A stretch of 64,000 bases of DNA from Luidia sarsii (GCA_949987565.1 OX465105.1:23485685-23549684), one strand, 5' to 3'. Numbered from the stretch's first letter, positions 24,601 through 36,000 are shown. A program made the numbers and translations. The notes: generated from the sequence alone by a model not told the origin.

Positions 24601-27600
24601 TGCCTACCTGCCTACCTACCTATCTACCTACCTACCTACCTACCTACTTACCTACCTACATGCCTTCCTACCTACCTACCTACCCACCTACCTACCTACC
24701 TACCTACCTACCTCTCTACCTACCTACCTACCTACCCACCTACCTACCTACATGCCTACCTACCAACCTACCAACCTAAATGTGCCTACATACCTACTCA
24801 CCTACCTACAAACCAACCCACCCAGCCCATCCCAATCCACTATACAAAGTCCTTTTAAATAAATGTATGTATTCCTGTCAAATTCCTTAGATCGTTGCAC
24901 ACCGAACCCGTGCCAGAATGGAGGTACCTGTGTGCAAATTACTTCTTCTTTCTCTTTTTTTTTCTTTCGCAGGAGAGTTCAAGACTCCGTTTATTTCATT
25001 ATTTTCTCACTCTTCACAAAGATTCCATTGTTTTAAAAGTATATCAACAAAACATTTTACTGAAATTTAAGAAATAAAAACATCATGAGATTAATACAAA
25101 AACTAAAAGGCCACTTGCTTCCACAGAACAAAGTACATTATTCTTCGCATACCATTTTTTTTTAAATATCGTCACTTGATTTATTGCCAAACGTCTAGGC
25201 CTATTGGTTTCATTTGATGATAAGTGGTACACACCTACCTACACACCTCCCTCCCTCCCTACCCACCTACCTACCTACCTACCTACTTACCCACCTACCT
25301 ACCTACCTACCTACCTACATGCCTACCTACGTACCTATCTACCTACCTACCAACCTACCTACCTACCTACATGTTCCTACATACCTACCCACCTACCTAC
25401 CAACCAACCCAGCCAGCCAGCCATCCCAACCCACTATACGATGTCCTTTGAAATAAATTAATGCATTCCTTTTAAATTCCATATATCTTTGCACACCGAA
25501 CCCGTGCCAGAATGGAGGTACCTGTTTGAACAATACTTCTTCTTTCTCTTGCAACTGCAGTGACAGTTTCAGAGGGGAATTTTGCCAGGATAAAGGTACA
25601 TGATCGCTGATTGAGTTATTGACAAACGTCTAGGCCTAATGGTTTCATTTGATGATGGTACACACCTACCTACACACCTCCCTCCCTCCCTCCCCCTACC
25701 TACCAACCCACCTACCTACCAACCCACCTACCTACCTACCTATACCTGCCTACCTACCTACCTACCTACCTACCTGCCTACCTAATTACCAACCTACCTA
25801 CCTACCTACCTACCTACCTACCTACCCACATTCCACCTACCTACCTACCTACCTACCTACCTACCTACCCACCTACCCACCTACCCACCTACCCACCTAC
25901 CCACCTACCCACCTACCTACCTACCTACCTACCAAGTGAACCTACCCACCTACCTACCTACCCACCTACCTACCTACCTACCTACCTACCTACCTACCTA
26001 CCAAATGAACCTATCCACCTACCTACCATCCAACCCATCTACCTACCAACCTACCTACCTTTTTTTTTTATATCACAGTGGAGTTCAAGACTCCATTTAT
26101 TTCAACTCATAAAAAACAAATCTAGAAACACACAACAGAAGCAAGGAAATCATACAATAACTTAAACGGTATTGTTACACATTAGATATTATAGATTACA
26201 TAAAAATAAAGAGATTATTACAAGAAAATTGTTTCATTGTTTCAAAACAGATGGTTTCGTTCATTTACAGAACACAGGACATTATTTTGTGTATATAATA
26301 ATTTAAATCTCTCTGCTGTCAATCTTTTTAGTTCACATCGCAAGAAGCTCTTTAGATTATGTTTAAAATTCATAATGATATCGGTTTCAAGTACATTGGA
26401 AATGTTGTCAAAGGCTAGCTTACATCTAACATTCCATATTTGTCTCAGCATTTTGATGATAATTACACTGTGAACAAAATTGAGTTTGTGGCTCAGAATT
26501 CTCATTGAATCATCTAAATAAAAGTTTATTTTTCCCGAATACTTCCTTAACATATTCTCTACATAGACCCAAGCATCAATGGTGTGCACACAGTGAATAA
26601 ACAAATGTTCGTGAGTTTCCGTTTCTTCGTCACATAATAAACATCTAGAGTTGTCCGTTTTCCCAATTTTATACAGAAAATCTTTCGTGGCTAGGACTCG
26701 ATGCCTCAACTTATACATAATTTTTTTATCTTCTGGATCTAAAAGACTATTCTTGGGATCGCTCTTCCATAAAGCAGGCCAATTAAGATTATGCCTGAGA
26801 TTGAAGACATTTTGCCAAATTGTGGGAGCGTTAGGAGCAACGAATTTATTTTCAATAAGGTTCCTATAAGCGGATTTTGCACTGGTTTTTGAGATCGGCA
26901 TCCATTCATGACTGTCATTTTGCTTAGGGATAACTAACCAACCTACCTACCTACCTACCCACCTTCCCAAGAAAAACATTAACTTTCAAACTGCAAATTA
27001 GTCCAAGTAAATCAACATGATCCTGTGACGACATCACAAATTTGCTCAAGAATAAAAAAAAATCATAAAAAGCATACAAATTAAAAACTTGCAAATACAC
27101 CACCAGAAGGAGTGTAAATAACAGTTTGATTGTTAGCAACACCGCAAAATAGTTCTCAAGCAAGGATTTAAGTGATATACTTGTTAATTACAGAGACCCT
27201 TTACAACAAAATAAGCACATGTGTCTCTTATTTTCGCAATGGAAATAATCCCAAATTTGACTAGCATACAGAACCTGTCAAGTAGTTGTTTAAAAATGTA
27301 TTTGACTAAAATACTATGCACAGGTAATGCAAACTGCTTACTGACTTAAACGATCTGAATGCGGAGGGTCACACGTTCTGATCCTAGCAGGACCTTTTTC
27401 TGCCTTTGAGGAAGGTCCTGCTAGGATCAAAAACTCAGCCCCACCTCATTTCTGAAGATATATTCAAACCAAAAGAAGCAGCCAGGGCCTTCAATACATC
27501 ACAGTTTCAGATTACACACTGGCTGTAACATAATTACCTGATATGATAATTGGTCGGTCTTTCTTTCGGTGTTACGTATACAACCATTCAAAGCGAAACT

Positions 27601-28971
27601 ACTAAATCATTCTTTTGCCTTCTTTCCAGCGACCGTGTCTGCTCCGTACTACTGCCTAAACAAGACTGTGAGCGGTGTGTACAGACTGTCTGAACCAAAT
27701 ACTTTATATGATGGAAAGGACGTGTACTGTGATACTGATGGAGATGGGGGCGCTTGGCTCGTAAGTTACGTTCCTTTTTAACTATAATTATCAAACACAA
27801 TGTAATCATTATACTGACACTGACGCTACTCTGTCAACCGGGACACAACTTCAACTTACACCAACGGTTGGCTGACAATTGGCCACTCATTGACAGAAGA
27901 GCACACGACGGAAACCTCGGCAAGCTTTTGCGTAAACCTTCGTTTAGTCTTGCCGACTTATCTCCCAATCACCCGAGATGTCATGTGTGATTGTGTTGTC
28001 TGCTATGTGTTCAAACTTTAAGGTGTTCCAGAGACGCGTAGACGGCTCGACCGATTTTTATCGCGACCGCCAGAGCTACGAGGATGGTTTCGGTGACGTC
28101 ACTGGGAACTTCTGGCTCGGCAACGGTCTTGTCCACCACTTGACCTCCACTGGTCAGTGGGCACTGAAGGTAGACTTGATGGACTGGAACGACACCACGG
28201 CCTATGCACAGTATGACACCTTTGCCCTGGGTTCAGCCCCGGGATTTACGCTGAGTGCGGACGGCTATCATGGAACAGCAGGTAAGAAAGCGTTCCATGA
28301 AGCAAGCAAGCAAGCAGGCAGTCAGGCAATTGCGATCAGGCAGGCAGGCAGGCCAGCAATTGCGATTAGGCAAGCAAGCAGGCAGGCAATTGCGATCAGG
28401 CAGGCAGGCAAGCAAGCAATTGCGATCAGGCAGGCAGGCATGCAAGCAAATTAATTAAAAGAGGTAGGTAGCCAGTAAGCAAGCAAGTGAGTGAGCAAGC
28501 AAACAAGCATGCGGGCTAGCAAGCAAGCAAGCAAGGAAGAAGGCAATCAGGCGAGATAGATAGCCAGTAAGCTTGAAAGTTAACAAGGAAACAACAAGAC
28601 GATTTAGTCCAAGCAGATTTCTTCCCAGCATATTTCTTTCCACGCCACTAACGACAATGGTCACTTATGGCAATAGCCAGTATTGGTCCTCGCCTGTTGA
28701 TTTTGTTTTACTTTCAGGGGATTCGCTGACCTATCATGACGGCAAAGGGTTCACAACCTGGGACTACGACCAGGATGGTGCAAGTGGTGGTAACTGCGCG
28801 CAGTGGCTGCACGGTGCCTGGTGGTATAACTACTGTCACTTTAGTGTTCTGAACGGACCATTTGTGTCCGGTGGATTTGCCGAAAAAGACGGGGGCATTC
28901 AGTGGGTGACCTGGAAAGGTAAATATTATTCAATGAAGTCCTGCCAGCTCAAAATACGCATACGCGCCTAA
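19774..28971 (+). CDS. Lectin-like gene 1: secreted EGF-fibrinogen-related protein (spliced)
   Basis: Exons: 19774-19819, 21122-21280, 23899-24009, 24249-24359, (25485-25595, acceptor lost), 27630-27760, 28023-28281 and 28718-28971. Phases join throughout; with two EGF exons the product is 356 residues, with three 393. Layout: signal peptide, short Cys module, EGF repeats, then a fibrinogen-related domain. The FReD shows [16 protein letters not shown], the Ca-site-like [13 protein letters not shown] and GAWWYNYCH, as in ficolins and FREPs, which bind acetylated or other microbial glycans (family knowledge). It is the first of three tandem paralogues. Introns hold (CTG)-type, (CCTA)n and LINE sequence. 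AATAAA at 29286-29291 is a possible poly(A) signal. Ligand and role in immunity are inference. Confidence 0.82.
19877..19940 (-). mobile_element. tRNA-SINE-like remnant in intron 1, gene 1
   Basis: Minus strand reads GGCTGGATAGATCAGATGG then, after a shortened middle, GGTTTCAGGTTCAGGCCTCG. It is a decayed relative of 18611-18685, found at the same place in genes 2 and 3, so it predates the gene duplications. Confidence 0.5.
21122..21280 (+). CDS. Gene 1 exon 2: signal-peptide end and N-terminal module
   Basis: 159 bp, phase 1-1, with acceptor TTTTACAG and donor G|GTGAGT. Encodes VFTIRGVEG (end of the signal peptide) then [35 protein letters not shown] and [10 protein letters not shown]. The module has two Cys and a basic, Pro-rich composition. 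I do not recognise it as a known domain. Confidence 0.8.
21358..21990. repeat. (TGCTGT)n tract, intron 2 of gene 1
   Basis: Hexanucleotide GTTGCT/GCTGTT repeats with interspersed TAGTCGCTG and GTATCTGCTG blocks that recur as a higher-order unit. It begins about 80 bp after the exon 2 donor and is present at the same site in genes 2 and 3. Leu- and Asn/Ser-rich open frames here are artefacts. Confidence 0.92.
22508..22576. repeat. ACATGTACATGT palindrome cluster, gene 1 intron 2
   Basis: Contains AAATGTACATGTAGTACATG then TACATGTACATTACGC and a further CAATGTACATGTACATTG. It can fold extensively and is conserved at 39135-39203 and 60037-60105. Confidence 0.75.
23164..23680 (-). mobile_element. 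L1/Tx1-like LINE, 5'-truncated 3' end
   Basis: Minus-strand remnant encoding the C-terminal end of a LINE ORF2 ([39 protein letters not shown]) followed by a 3' UTR ending in A. It is bordered on both sides by (CCTA)n. It is truncated at ACATAGACCCAA, the same point as 61183, so the two are probably one insertion copied with the gene. Confidence 0.8.
23899..24009 (+). CDS. Gene 1 EGF exon a
   Basis: 111 bp, phase 1-1, acceptor TTTCATAG, donor G|GTACAT. Encodes [20 protein letters not shown] and on to [16 protein letters not shown], with six Cys in EGF spacing and an NTS glycosylation sequon. Confidence 0.85.
24249..24359 (+). CDS. Gene 1 EGF exon b
   Basis: 111 bp, phase 1-1, acceptor TTCCATAG, donor G|GTACAT. 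Encodes [20 protein letters not shown] then [17 protein letters not shown], a complete six-Cys EGF domain. Confidence 0.85.
24891..24955 (+). pseudogene. Gene 1 EGF exon c, broken by LINE insertion
   Basis: After an intact CCTTAG acceptor the exon reads [20 protein letters not shown] then is cut after three of the six Cys by TTTTTTTTTCTTTCGCAGGA, the 3' end of a LINE. The downstream half and the donor are missing; sequence resumes at about 25170 in the normal post-exon intron. Confidence 0.8.
24956..25172 (-). mobile_element. LINE 3' end (subfamily B) inside an EGF exon
   Basis: Begins with a T run and GAGTTCAAGACTCCGTTTATTT, matching 39786-40010 for about 200 bp and sharing only the terminal GAGTTCAAGACTCC box with the other LINE ends. 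It replaces the second half of EGF exon c. Confidence 0.7.
25232..26058. repeat. (CCTA)n satellite blocks, gene 1 distal part
   Basis: CCTA runs at about 25232-25420 and 25660-26058 flank EGF exon d. The second contains a higher-order (CCTACCCA)n block. Confidence 0.9.
25485..25595 (+). pseudogene. Gene 1 EGF exon d with mutated splice acceptor
   Basis: The 111-bp frame is fully open ([37 protein letters not shown]) and the donor G|GTACAT is intact. However, the acceptor is CCATAT where every other EGF exon has ATAG or TTAG. The invariant AG is lost at 25483-25484, so the exon is probably skipped. Because it is phase 1-1, skipping keeps the frame. Confidence 0.75.
26060..26936 (-). mobile_element. 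L1/Tx1-like LINE fragment, C-terminal ORF2
   Basis: Minus-strand open frame 26901-26242 encodes 219 residues, including [40 protein letters not shown] and the [18 protein letters not shown] zinc-binding (zf-RVT-like) region that follows the reverse transcriptase in L1/Tx1 LINEs. RT and endonuclease are absent (5' truncation at GATAACTAACCA). (CCTA)n borders both sides. Confidence 0.8.
27372..27438. repeat. Hammerhead-like inverted dimer upstream of gene 1 FReD exons
   Basis: ACGTTCTGATCCTAGCAGG on the left and GAGGAAGGTCCTGCTAGGATC on the right form long inverted arms. It is a slightly decayed copy of the perfect dimer at 49576-49638. The right half retains GAGGA, a stem-loop and AAAACTC in place of GAAACGTC. 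Confidence 0.6.
27630..27760 (+). CDS. Gene 1 FReD exon 1
   Basis: 131 bp, phase 1-0. Encodes [40 protein letters not shown] and GAWL. This is the N-terminal FReD part with the first Cys pair (YYC and VYC), followed by donor CTC|GTAAGT. Confidence 0.85.
28023..28281 (+). CDS. Gene 1 FReD exon 2
   Basis: 259 bp, phase 0-1, acceptor TTTAAG. Encodes [40 protein letters not shown] and the ALKVDLMDW region, the typical FReD core. The acceptor has a weak pyrimidine tract, identical in gene 2. Confidence 0.85.
28300..28570. repeat. GCAGGCAATTGCGATCAG minisatellite (short allele)
   Basis: About four copies of a unit of 30-40 bp containing GGCAATTGCGATCAGGCAGG, then decayed GCAAGCAAGC repeats. It lies in the intron between FReD exons 2 and 3, where gene 2 has about 1.3 kb of the same repeat. 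Confidence 0.9.
28718..28971 (+). CDS. Gene 1 FReD exon 3 and stop
   Basis: 254 bp from acceptor CTTTCAG to TAA. Encodes [40 protein letters not shown] and on to [20 protein letters not shown]. It carries the Ca-binding and ligand-pocket part of the FReD and its second Cys pair. Confidence 0.87.
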
Positions 28972-29423
28972 ATACAAGGAAATGGAAACATACCGTGCTC
29001 GACTTTGGATAGAGTGTCTCACGGTTTTTTTGTAAGACTGCATCTCTTCTAACTTGGGTTGTATTCGCGTGCTCGATCCGTGCATTCTTCAATTGGATTA
29101 AAGACATTACTACATATTTTGACTAAAGTCTGCAGCAGACACGCTACATACAGGTGAAATAAGATGTCTTTGTGAGGTCAAGCTCAATCTTTTGTGCAGG
29201 CAAAGTACATATTCTTTCAACGACTATGCAGAGCATTCTTGTACCGAAGCATGTTTGGGGGGAAAGTCAGACTCAGAGGTCGATAAATAAAACGGATCTT
29301 AATTTTTTTTTTAAAGGAACCCACTTTTCAGAGATCCAAAACTGCTGTAGCCATCTTTATAACAACTGGTTGTTGCATCAGAATAAAAAGGGGCGTGATC
29401 CCTGGAGTTATACGGCAGTTATT
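28972..29423 (+). other. Gene 1 3' flank and possible 3' UTR
   Basis: Nearly identical to 52184-52637 downstream of gene 2. Candidate poly(A) signals are ATTAAA at 29097-29102 and AATAAA at 29286-29291. Confidence 0.45.
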
Positions 29424-30510
29424 CCAAGACCACACACAAAGCACACAGTGAGACAAGGAGTTGACTTTTGTGGCCTGGTTCTCGAGCCTCGCTTTTAATT
29501 CTCCAAGAAGAATGCAATGGCAAAATTATGCCTAAATGAGACAGTTTGTCTTAATTAATTAAATGCCATGATTGGCAACCATAAAAACCGAAACACTCAA
29601 TTCCCAACACACCTGGCCACCTCAGCCAGAACTCAAATGCCACGCTTGGCAACATTCACCGGCCACGCTTGGCCTAACCTCAAAAGCCACGCCTGGCCAA
29701 ACCTCACAATGCCACGCCTGGCCAAACCTCACAATGCCATGCTTGGCAACCTACACACGGGCCATGCTTGGCCACACCTCACTATGCCACGCTTGGCAAC
29801 CTTCACACCTGCCACGCTTGGCCAAACCCTAAACAAGCCACGCTTGGCAAGACCCTAACCATGCCATGCTTGGCAAAGCTCTAGCCGTGAGCCCTGGCCC
29901 CCACCGAAAGTGGGTAAACCCCCATTGTTTAAGCATTGTCCCCTTACCTATTTAAAATTCTAACTTACTTAACAGTACGGGTAAACGTCACGCCGATTTT
30001 CCACCGTTCGCACATACGGTTGGAATAAGCCCCGCTGGTACAAGCGGGTGCTTGGCGTAAAACACGAACGACAGAAAGAGTAATTTACTAAATTTAAACA
30101 TTAAAATTCATGCTCTAAATGGTCCAACCACCTACGATCTAATGAATATCACTTAACAAGGAGGCACTTCCGGTCGTCTCCAGCCCAAAAGACCCCAAAT
30201 TCCGCTGCATTAATCCATGCCCAATGGCGGTGAAGGGGAGGTGGTGGGGATTTTTTGCGTGTTGAGTGCTCGAGAACCACACCGAAGTGATTTTCCGCGC
30301 TCTTTTCCAGCGGGCGAGCGGAAATGTTATACAAAGTGTCAACTCCGCGCGCGCGGGCGTCGCGCCAAGTGGTTGTGCCGCTCACTGGAGCTTGTTTACA
30401 GATCCACAGACCAAAACAAACAACAGCTGACCGCCTGCAAACTCGAAGCGCGTAAACAAACCGTGTGTCTCCTTGGAATAAGATATTTTATCTTTTATTG
30501 ATAAAATTGA
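29424..30510. mobile_element. 1.09-kb insertion with TTATT flanks, 3' of gene 1
   Basis: Gene 2 reads CAGTTATTGGATAAATGC without interruption (52631-52648). In gene 1, TTATT (29419-29423) and TTATT-GGATAAATGC (30511-) flank 1087 extra bases. This looks like a filled site with a 5-bp target duplication and an empty paralogous site. The insert carries a GCCACGCTTGGC minisatellite and a CpG-rich end. No coding sequence was recognised and the class is unknown. Confidence 0.6.
29575..29885. repeat. CCACGCTTGGC minisatellite
   Basis: About 11 copies of a unit of 20-30 bp centred on GCCACGCTTGGCNAAC with CTCACAATG- or TTCACACCT-type linkers. The core is partly palindromic (TTGGCCAA in some copies). 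It is inside the insertion at 29424-30510. Confidence 0.85.
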
Positions 30511-32725
30511 TTATTGGATAAATGCTTTTGACTGGCGCGGAAGGCGCCCCACCCCTGCTCTGCAAAGACTACTTGTCTCTTAGGGCCACAAAAACATTCA
30601 TTATTATTTTAATATAGTTCATAATAAAAAAAAAGTTCGTAATTTTGTCATGAAACAGAAGTGAGTGGGGACACCATAGGGCTAAATAAATCGGTATTGT
30701 TATAAAACCCAACGTATCTATCCTTTTTGACACATTTTGTTTTAATTTAGCACAAAAACGCGGTATTTTGAACCGAAAATTGTGCGCCCCACTTTGGAGA
30801 CGAACGTAATACGTCATATACAGTATGAGCGGTCGGACTTGAGGTCGTGAACTTTGCACCGTCCCTGCATTATCTCTATTGTCTATTAGCCGTAAACACC
30901 GCACTATCGTATGCGCAGCAGCGCACTGTATCGTCTCAGCATTTATATCGCCGCGCTCGGCTGCTTTTGGTCAGTATGTGACGTCATATGCTTACAAGGG
31001 GATTTTTTGAGGGGCGGGGTGAACATGGGCTTTTTCAAAGCAATGAGTTGGTTGCATCCTGTTTTGAATTTTTCCCAAGTTGGCTTCATAAAATTGTCGA
31101 TCTTGGTGTGAAGCTTCATGAATGTATGAATTTTATTACTAATTAAATATACGTATATAACAATTTAGGTTTTATTCAGGAATTTAGACTGAATATCATG
31201 TAGTGATATATGCCGACCGTGAAAAAAATATTTAATATTTCGTGTATTTTAATTCTTAAAACTCTTCATTCATTTACATGTGATCTACTTCTTATTTTAA
31301 AAATGGCAGTTAACTTCAAAGAAATAAGGTGGATTTTTTTCTTCTGTTGGTGCGTTTCGGAAAATACCCTTGATATTACACTTTCGCTCAATGTATTTCA
31401 CTTGATGGAATTAATCACTGACTTCATAATTTAGGCAAAATGAATGTAAGCAGGGTTTATTATCAGTCTCAATTCATTATTGTCATTAACGTAGAGTGCA
31501 TATAAACAACGTTTCTACCTTTAAGGTATTTCCAAAATTGAATTCACGAATCCTGAGTACTGATTGTCGAAATACATGTGTATTTGTATGACTACAAGCA
31601 CGAAAATACATCAAACAATGAGTGGGTCGCATTCCGTTTTGAATTTTTCCCAATGTGGCTTAATGAAATACCTACTATCCAGTTACATGTTGTTGCTCAT
31701 CAAGGGAAGGTTAGTGTAGGGTTTATGCATGTCAGTTTATTAAGAAACTCTCTCGTAGGTTGCTATTGTCATTCTCCATGCTGGTGTTGGTGATCCTTTG
31801 ACAATACTCCCTCCTGTAGACCCGCACTGCCATTGTTTAGTGGCCTTCCGTAGCTCAACCATGAGACTTCATAATTATTAGATGTGTAGATTAAACCTTG
31901 TCATATTTATTGTTTAATATTATTTATTGATATCTATTGAGCAAAATAGCAATTCCTCATGCTTTTTTAATGTATGAATTTCATTAAAAATTCAATGCAC
32001 GTAGATAATAATTCTAGGTTTTATTCAGGAATTTAAATGATTGAAAATATTGTTGTGATATGCGCTGACCGTGAAATAATTCTTATATATTTCGTGTATT
32101 AGAATACTATTCATCCATGCATTAAATTCACTATGTGAATTCACTATGTACTTTGGATGCTATGCATTTATAGAAAAAAATCATCAAACTACACCATGGC
32201 CCGGAAAAATGTTCATTGTCAGAGAAAGGGACCTCAAATGTTAATAAAAATTATAAAGGCTCAACACGCAGGAAACAAATAACTGGGACGCTAAAAAAAA
32301 ACTACGGCGGCGAAATCTGATCACGGCACTTTGAGAGTTAACATGTAATCGAATTCTTATTTAAAATATGGTAGATTACTTAAAGGAAAGAACGTGGCTG
32401 TTTTCTTGTGTAAGTGCGCTTCGGGCAAATACCCTTGAATTTACAACTTCGCTCAATGTATGTTGATGTACTCATCACTAACTTCAGAATTGATTTTAAG
32501 CAATGTAAGCAGGTTTTCGTCACCATTATTGCGAATACAATCAGATCCTTATATTCATCATTTATTATTGTTATTAACTTAGAGTGAAAATAATAAACGG
32601 TTTTACTTTCAAGGTATTTCCAAAATAATATTAAATTCACGAATTCTGAATAATGACTGTGGAATTTCCTGTTTACCTAGAAAATGAAAATGCAGTGTTT
32701 TTTTAATCTGTATATCAACTGCAAA
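30511..32725. other. Gene 1-gene 2 intergenic region
   Basis: AT-rich sequence paralogous to 52638-55418, with large indels (gene 2 side has extra about 53153-53431 and 54488-54833). It contains two internally similar parts (near 31120-31560 and 31970-32650, each with TTTTATTCAGGAATTTA, GCCGACCGTGAAA/GCTGACCGTGAAA and TTCGCTCAATGTAT), so it is itself an old tandem duplication. No gene recognised. Confidence 0.6.
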
Positions 32726-33039
32726 CGTACCACCGAGGTTGTCACTGGCTCGTATAGCCAACCGCACTCATTCCAGAAGGTTCGAGCGGTGAGTGACTCC
32801 ATGCATTGTAGGCCTACAGCTTTGTATTCACTACGCACGTTGCTAGGCAGCGCGCATGCCTCTGCGATATCTGAGACGCTGGGCCAGTTGCATCGTAGCA
32901 CACACAGGTAGCTGAGCTATACGTGAGAACTCCATCGTGAGCATTTCACCGCTGGATAATCTGCGAGAAAACAGGGATCTCTGACGGTAATCTAGACCAG
33001 GTTCAGTCTGGACTGCCTGGAGTGATCTGAATCGCCAAC
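32726..33039 (+). promoter_or_regulatory. Conserved upstream block, lectin-like gene 2
   Basis: 314 bp matching 19460-19773 and 55419-55732 without net indels. The dyad is at 32997-33020, 19 nt before the ATG. Confidence 0.6.
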
Positions 33040-33085
33040 ATGGGTTCAGGTTACTGCATGGCGTCACTTCTTCTTGCCCTTTATG
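33040..33085 (+). CDS. Gene 2 exon 1: start and signal-peptide N-terminus
   Basis: Encodes [15 protein letters not shown], donor G|GTAAGTG. Two substitutions (P3S, H5Y) from gene 1 lie before the second ATG, which supports MASLLLALY as the possibly used start. Confidence 0.8.
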
Positions 33086-36000
33086 GTAAGTGAATAATTA
33101 TTATTGATGTCACCAACGATCTACCTTTGGCAAATAAATCTTTGACTGAATCGGGCCTGGACCCGAAACCTCTGGCGCTATTACCATCTGATCTATCCAG
33201 CCGTTAGATGGTGGCCTTCCCAAAAAAGTCAACTAGTCTTTCCAATTCCTCCGAATTCTAAGAACAGTGCTCTATGCAGCCCCTTGCGGCATTTTCGCAA
33301 AGTTGGTGAATGTTTCGAAATACGTTTAGGCGAAATGTATTTTTTCAGTGTTTATCAAAATATGTATGCTTCCATTTCGGTCATACCGAAAAGTGTGGGG
33401 GTTTTTTAAATTCAGTTTATTTAATAGACAAAGCAAATGAATGTAAATTTTCCCCTTTTTTCAAATTATTCCATAAACAAAATACAAAAAGTCTGCATTC
33501 TTGTTGTGGCATTCCCTTACTGCTGGAGTGCTGTTGTTACAGCTGGGTTTTTCAAGAAGGGTTTACCCTACTTGTCATGTCAATCAGCACTGCATGTTCA
33601 GTGCTTTGCATGCCCGATTGGCCACTGAAAATACTACAAAAAGCCAGGCCAGGATTCGAACACGAACCTTTTTTGGCGGAAAATCGACCCAACAAAAGAA
33701 TAGCATAATGTTTAATACCACGTGGAGGGAAAACCCTTCTTGAAGTATATTTTGTACGAAATCATACTGTAAATTGTTGCTTGAATCTAAATGAAAACGG
33801 GAAGGGTGGCTGCTTGATGCGAGAGAAAAGAAGGATTTTAGACGGGAATGGACAAGGCGACAGGAGACTGCAACTGTTTGACTCCTGCGCGTTAAAGATT
33901 CACCTCCAGCGGTTCTTCCGTGTTGAGGGCATAATATAATTATGTTAATGATGTCACAGAAATTGCATTCTGAAGAAAAAAAGTTGGTCTTATATGCTTG
34001 CTTACGCCCCACAACTTCCGAGTAGTGACGCTGTGAACGTGCTCAAAACGCATTAGACTTTATAGGTACGCAATACATGTGCCTATCCATGCGTGTGTCA
34101 GCGAATTACCGGTAGGTAGGCTATAATTATTTGCCTTCGATGGAAAGCGCGTGATATTAACAATAGGTTGAGGTGCTAACGTGTTCTGAACATGTTGGAT
34201 AAACGAATGGTTCCTGAATTTTAAGGGAGAGGAGGTGGAGGGAGAGAGGGAGGAAGAGGGGGTGGGGGAGAGAGGGAGGGAAGGAGGGAAGGAGGGGGTG
34301 GAGGAGGAGAGAGGGAATATCAAAAACACAGGTTAATTTTTGTTCGCCATTTTTGGCCAACACGATGAGATTTTCTTGAGCATATCTATTTGGGATAATT
34401 ATGGTTTAGAATCATCATGCGAGACCAAAATGACATGACGTCATCATAACGTCATCAAAACGCAATATTTTAAATCACATTGCCCTATATTCTCCAATTT
34501 TGGAGGGTAGCTAGATATTGTTCCAGACAATAAAGATGTTAAGTTTAATTCTGATTTACCATTGTTTCGAATTGTTCTAAATCTTTGAATACTATTATCA
34601 AATCTCATTGACTTTGTACCCGAATTGCGTGTGCGCGGTTTGGCGAAGGCATGAATGGCAGGGGGTCATATCATACAGAATTCCACTTTCAACAAGGGCG
34701 CGATCCTCGGTCCCTAGGGACGGTCCTTAGTCTCCTCACGACGGGCAGTGTTGATACTGTCCGAAACGTCGAGCTACCGGCCCTTTTCGGAGCCTTAATC
34801 CTTATCGAAAGAGACGACATACTGTAATCCTTGAGACGAAACTGAAGGATTCTACACAAATGCCGACCGCGGTGTGATCCCAGGTCCCATTCAATTCAGA
34901 ACAAATGTTGAGGCCTTCTCACCACATAGACAGTAGTAAAAGCCGACCATTGTATTGTAGCAGTTCCTTTCAGTCCCTTTCTAAGTTCCCCGTGCAAGAA
35001 GAAGCATTTTCTTAAGTTCATTCATGCGTTGATTTTGTTATGTAACGCCAGGGCGTTCCCTTCCCGAAATACGACATCTGGATTACATATCCCAATTCAC
35101 CACCGACTTGCGTCATGTAAAGGGAAAAGAAAATGTAGTCGCAGACACACTTTCACGCACTATTTCGGTGGACGCGTTTAGTGTTGTACCTTCTCACGGC
35201 ATTGATCTAGACCAAATTGCAGTCGAACAGAAAGATAATGAAGAGTTGTTTAAACTCAGAGAATCATCTTCCCTCAAATTCGCCGAAATACCTCTGCACA
35301 CCTCAGATAAAACGATAATTTGTGACATTTCAGCCGGCGTGCCAAGACCTTGTGTTCTAGCAAATTTCAGAAAAGCAGTATTTAATTGATTGCATTCTTT
35401 GTCACATCCCGGAGTACGTGCCTGGCAACGCTTGCTAACGAGCAGATTCGTGTGGCCCTACATTAACAAGGATGTAAAGACTTGGACTAGGACATACATG
35501 GCCTGTCAGAAAGCTAAAATTCACCAGCACCTTAAAACGCCTTTAGGAACTTTCTCTCCGCCAGATTCACGTTTTAGCCACACCCATATCGATATCGTAG
35601 GCCCTTTACCTCACTCAGAAGGTTTCGCGTATATGCCTACGGTAGTGGAGAGGTTTTCTCGCTGGCCAGAAGCAATTCCAATACCAAACATTACAGCAGA
35701 GACAGTGGCAAAAGCCTTAATCAATAGGTGGATTTCAGTGTTCGGTGTTCCAGCCATCATAACCACAGACAGAGGTTCGCAACTCGAATCCAGCTTGTTT
35801 TTTAGGCTATCGCGGCTACTAGGAATTAAACGCATAAGGACTACTGCATACCACCCAATTGCCAACAGCTTAGTAGAGAGATTCCATCGCCAATTGAAAG
35901 CTTCTATTAAAGCCGTAGATGATCCAATTCATTGGGTAGAAAAACTACCATTAATCTTGTTAGGAATTCGTGCTACTCATAAAGTGGATTTGAAATGTAC

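Larger units (their letters stand above)
23124..24830. repeat. (CCTA)n satellite blocks around gene 1 EGF exons
   Basis: Runs of CCTA (with CCCA, CCTG and CCAA variants) at about 23124-23163, 23681-23835, 24070-24190 and 24430-24830 separate the EGF exons. Each EGF exon carries the same flanks: a CATCCCAACCCACTATACGA block before it, and ACAAACGTCTAGRCCTRTTG then AAGTGGTACACACC after it, so exon plus array forms one repeated unit. [12 protein letters not shown] open frames are artefacts. Confidence 0.9.
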
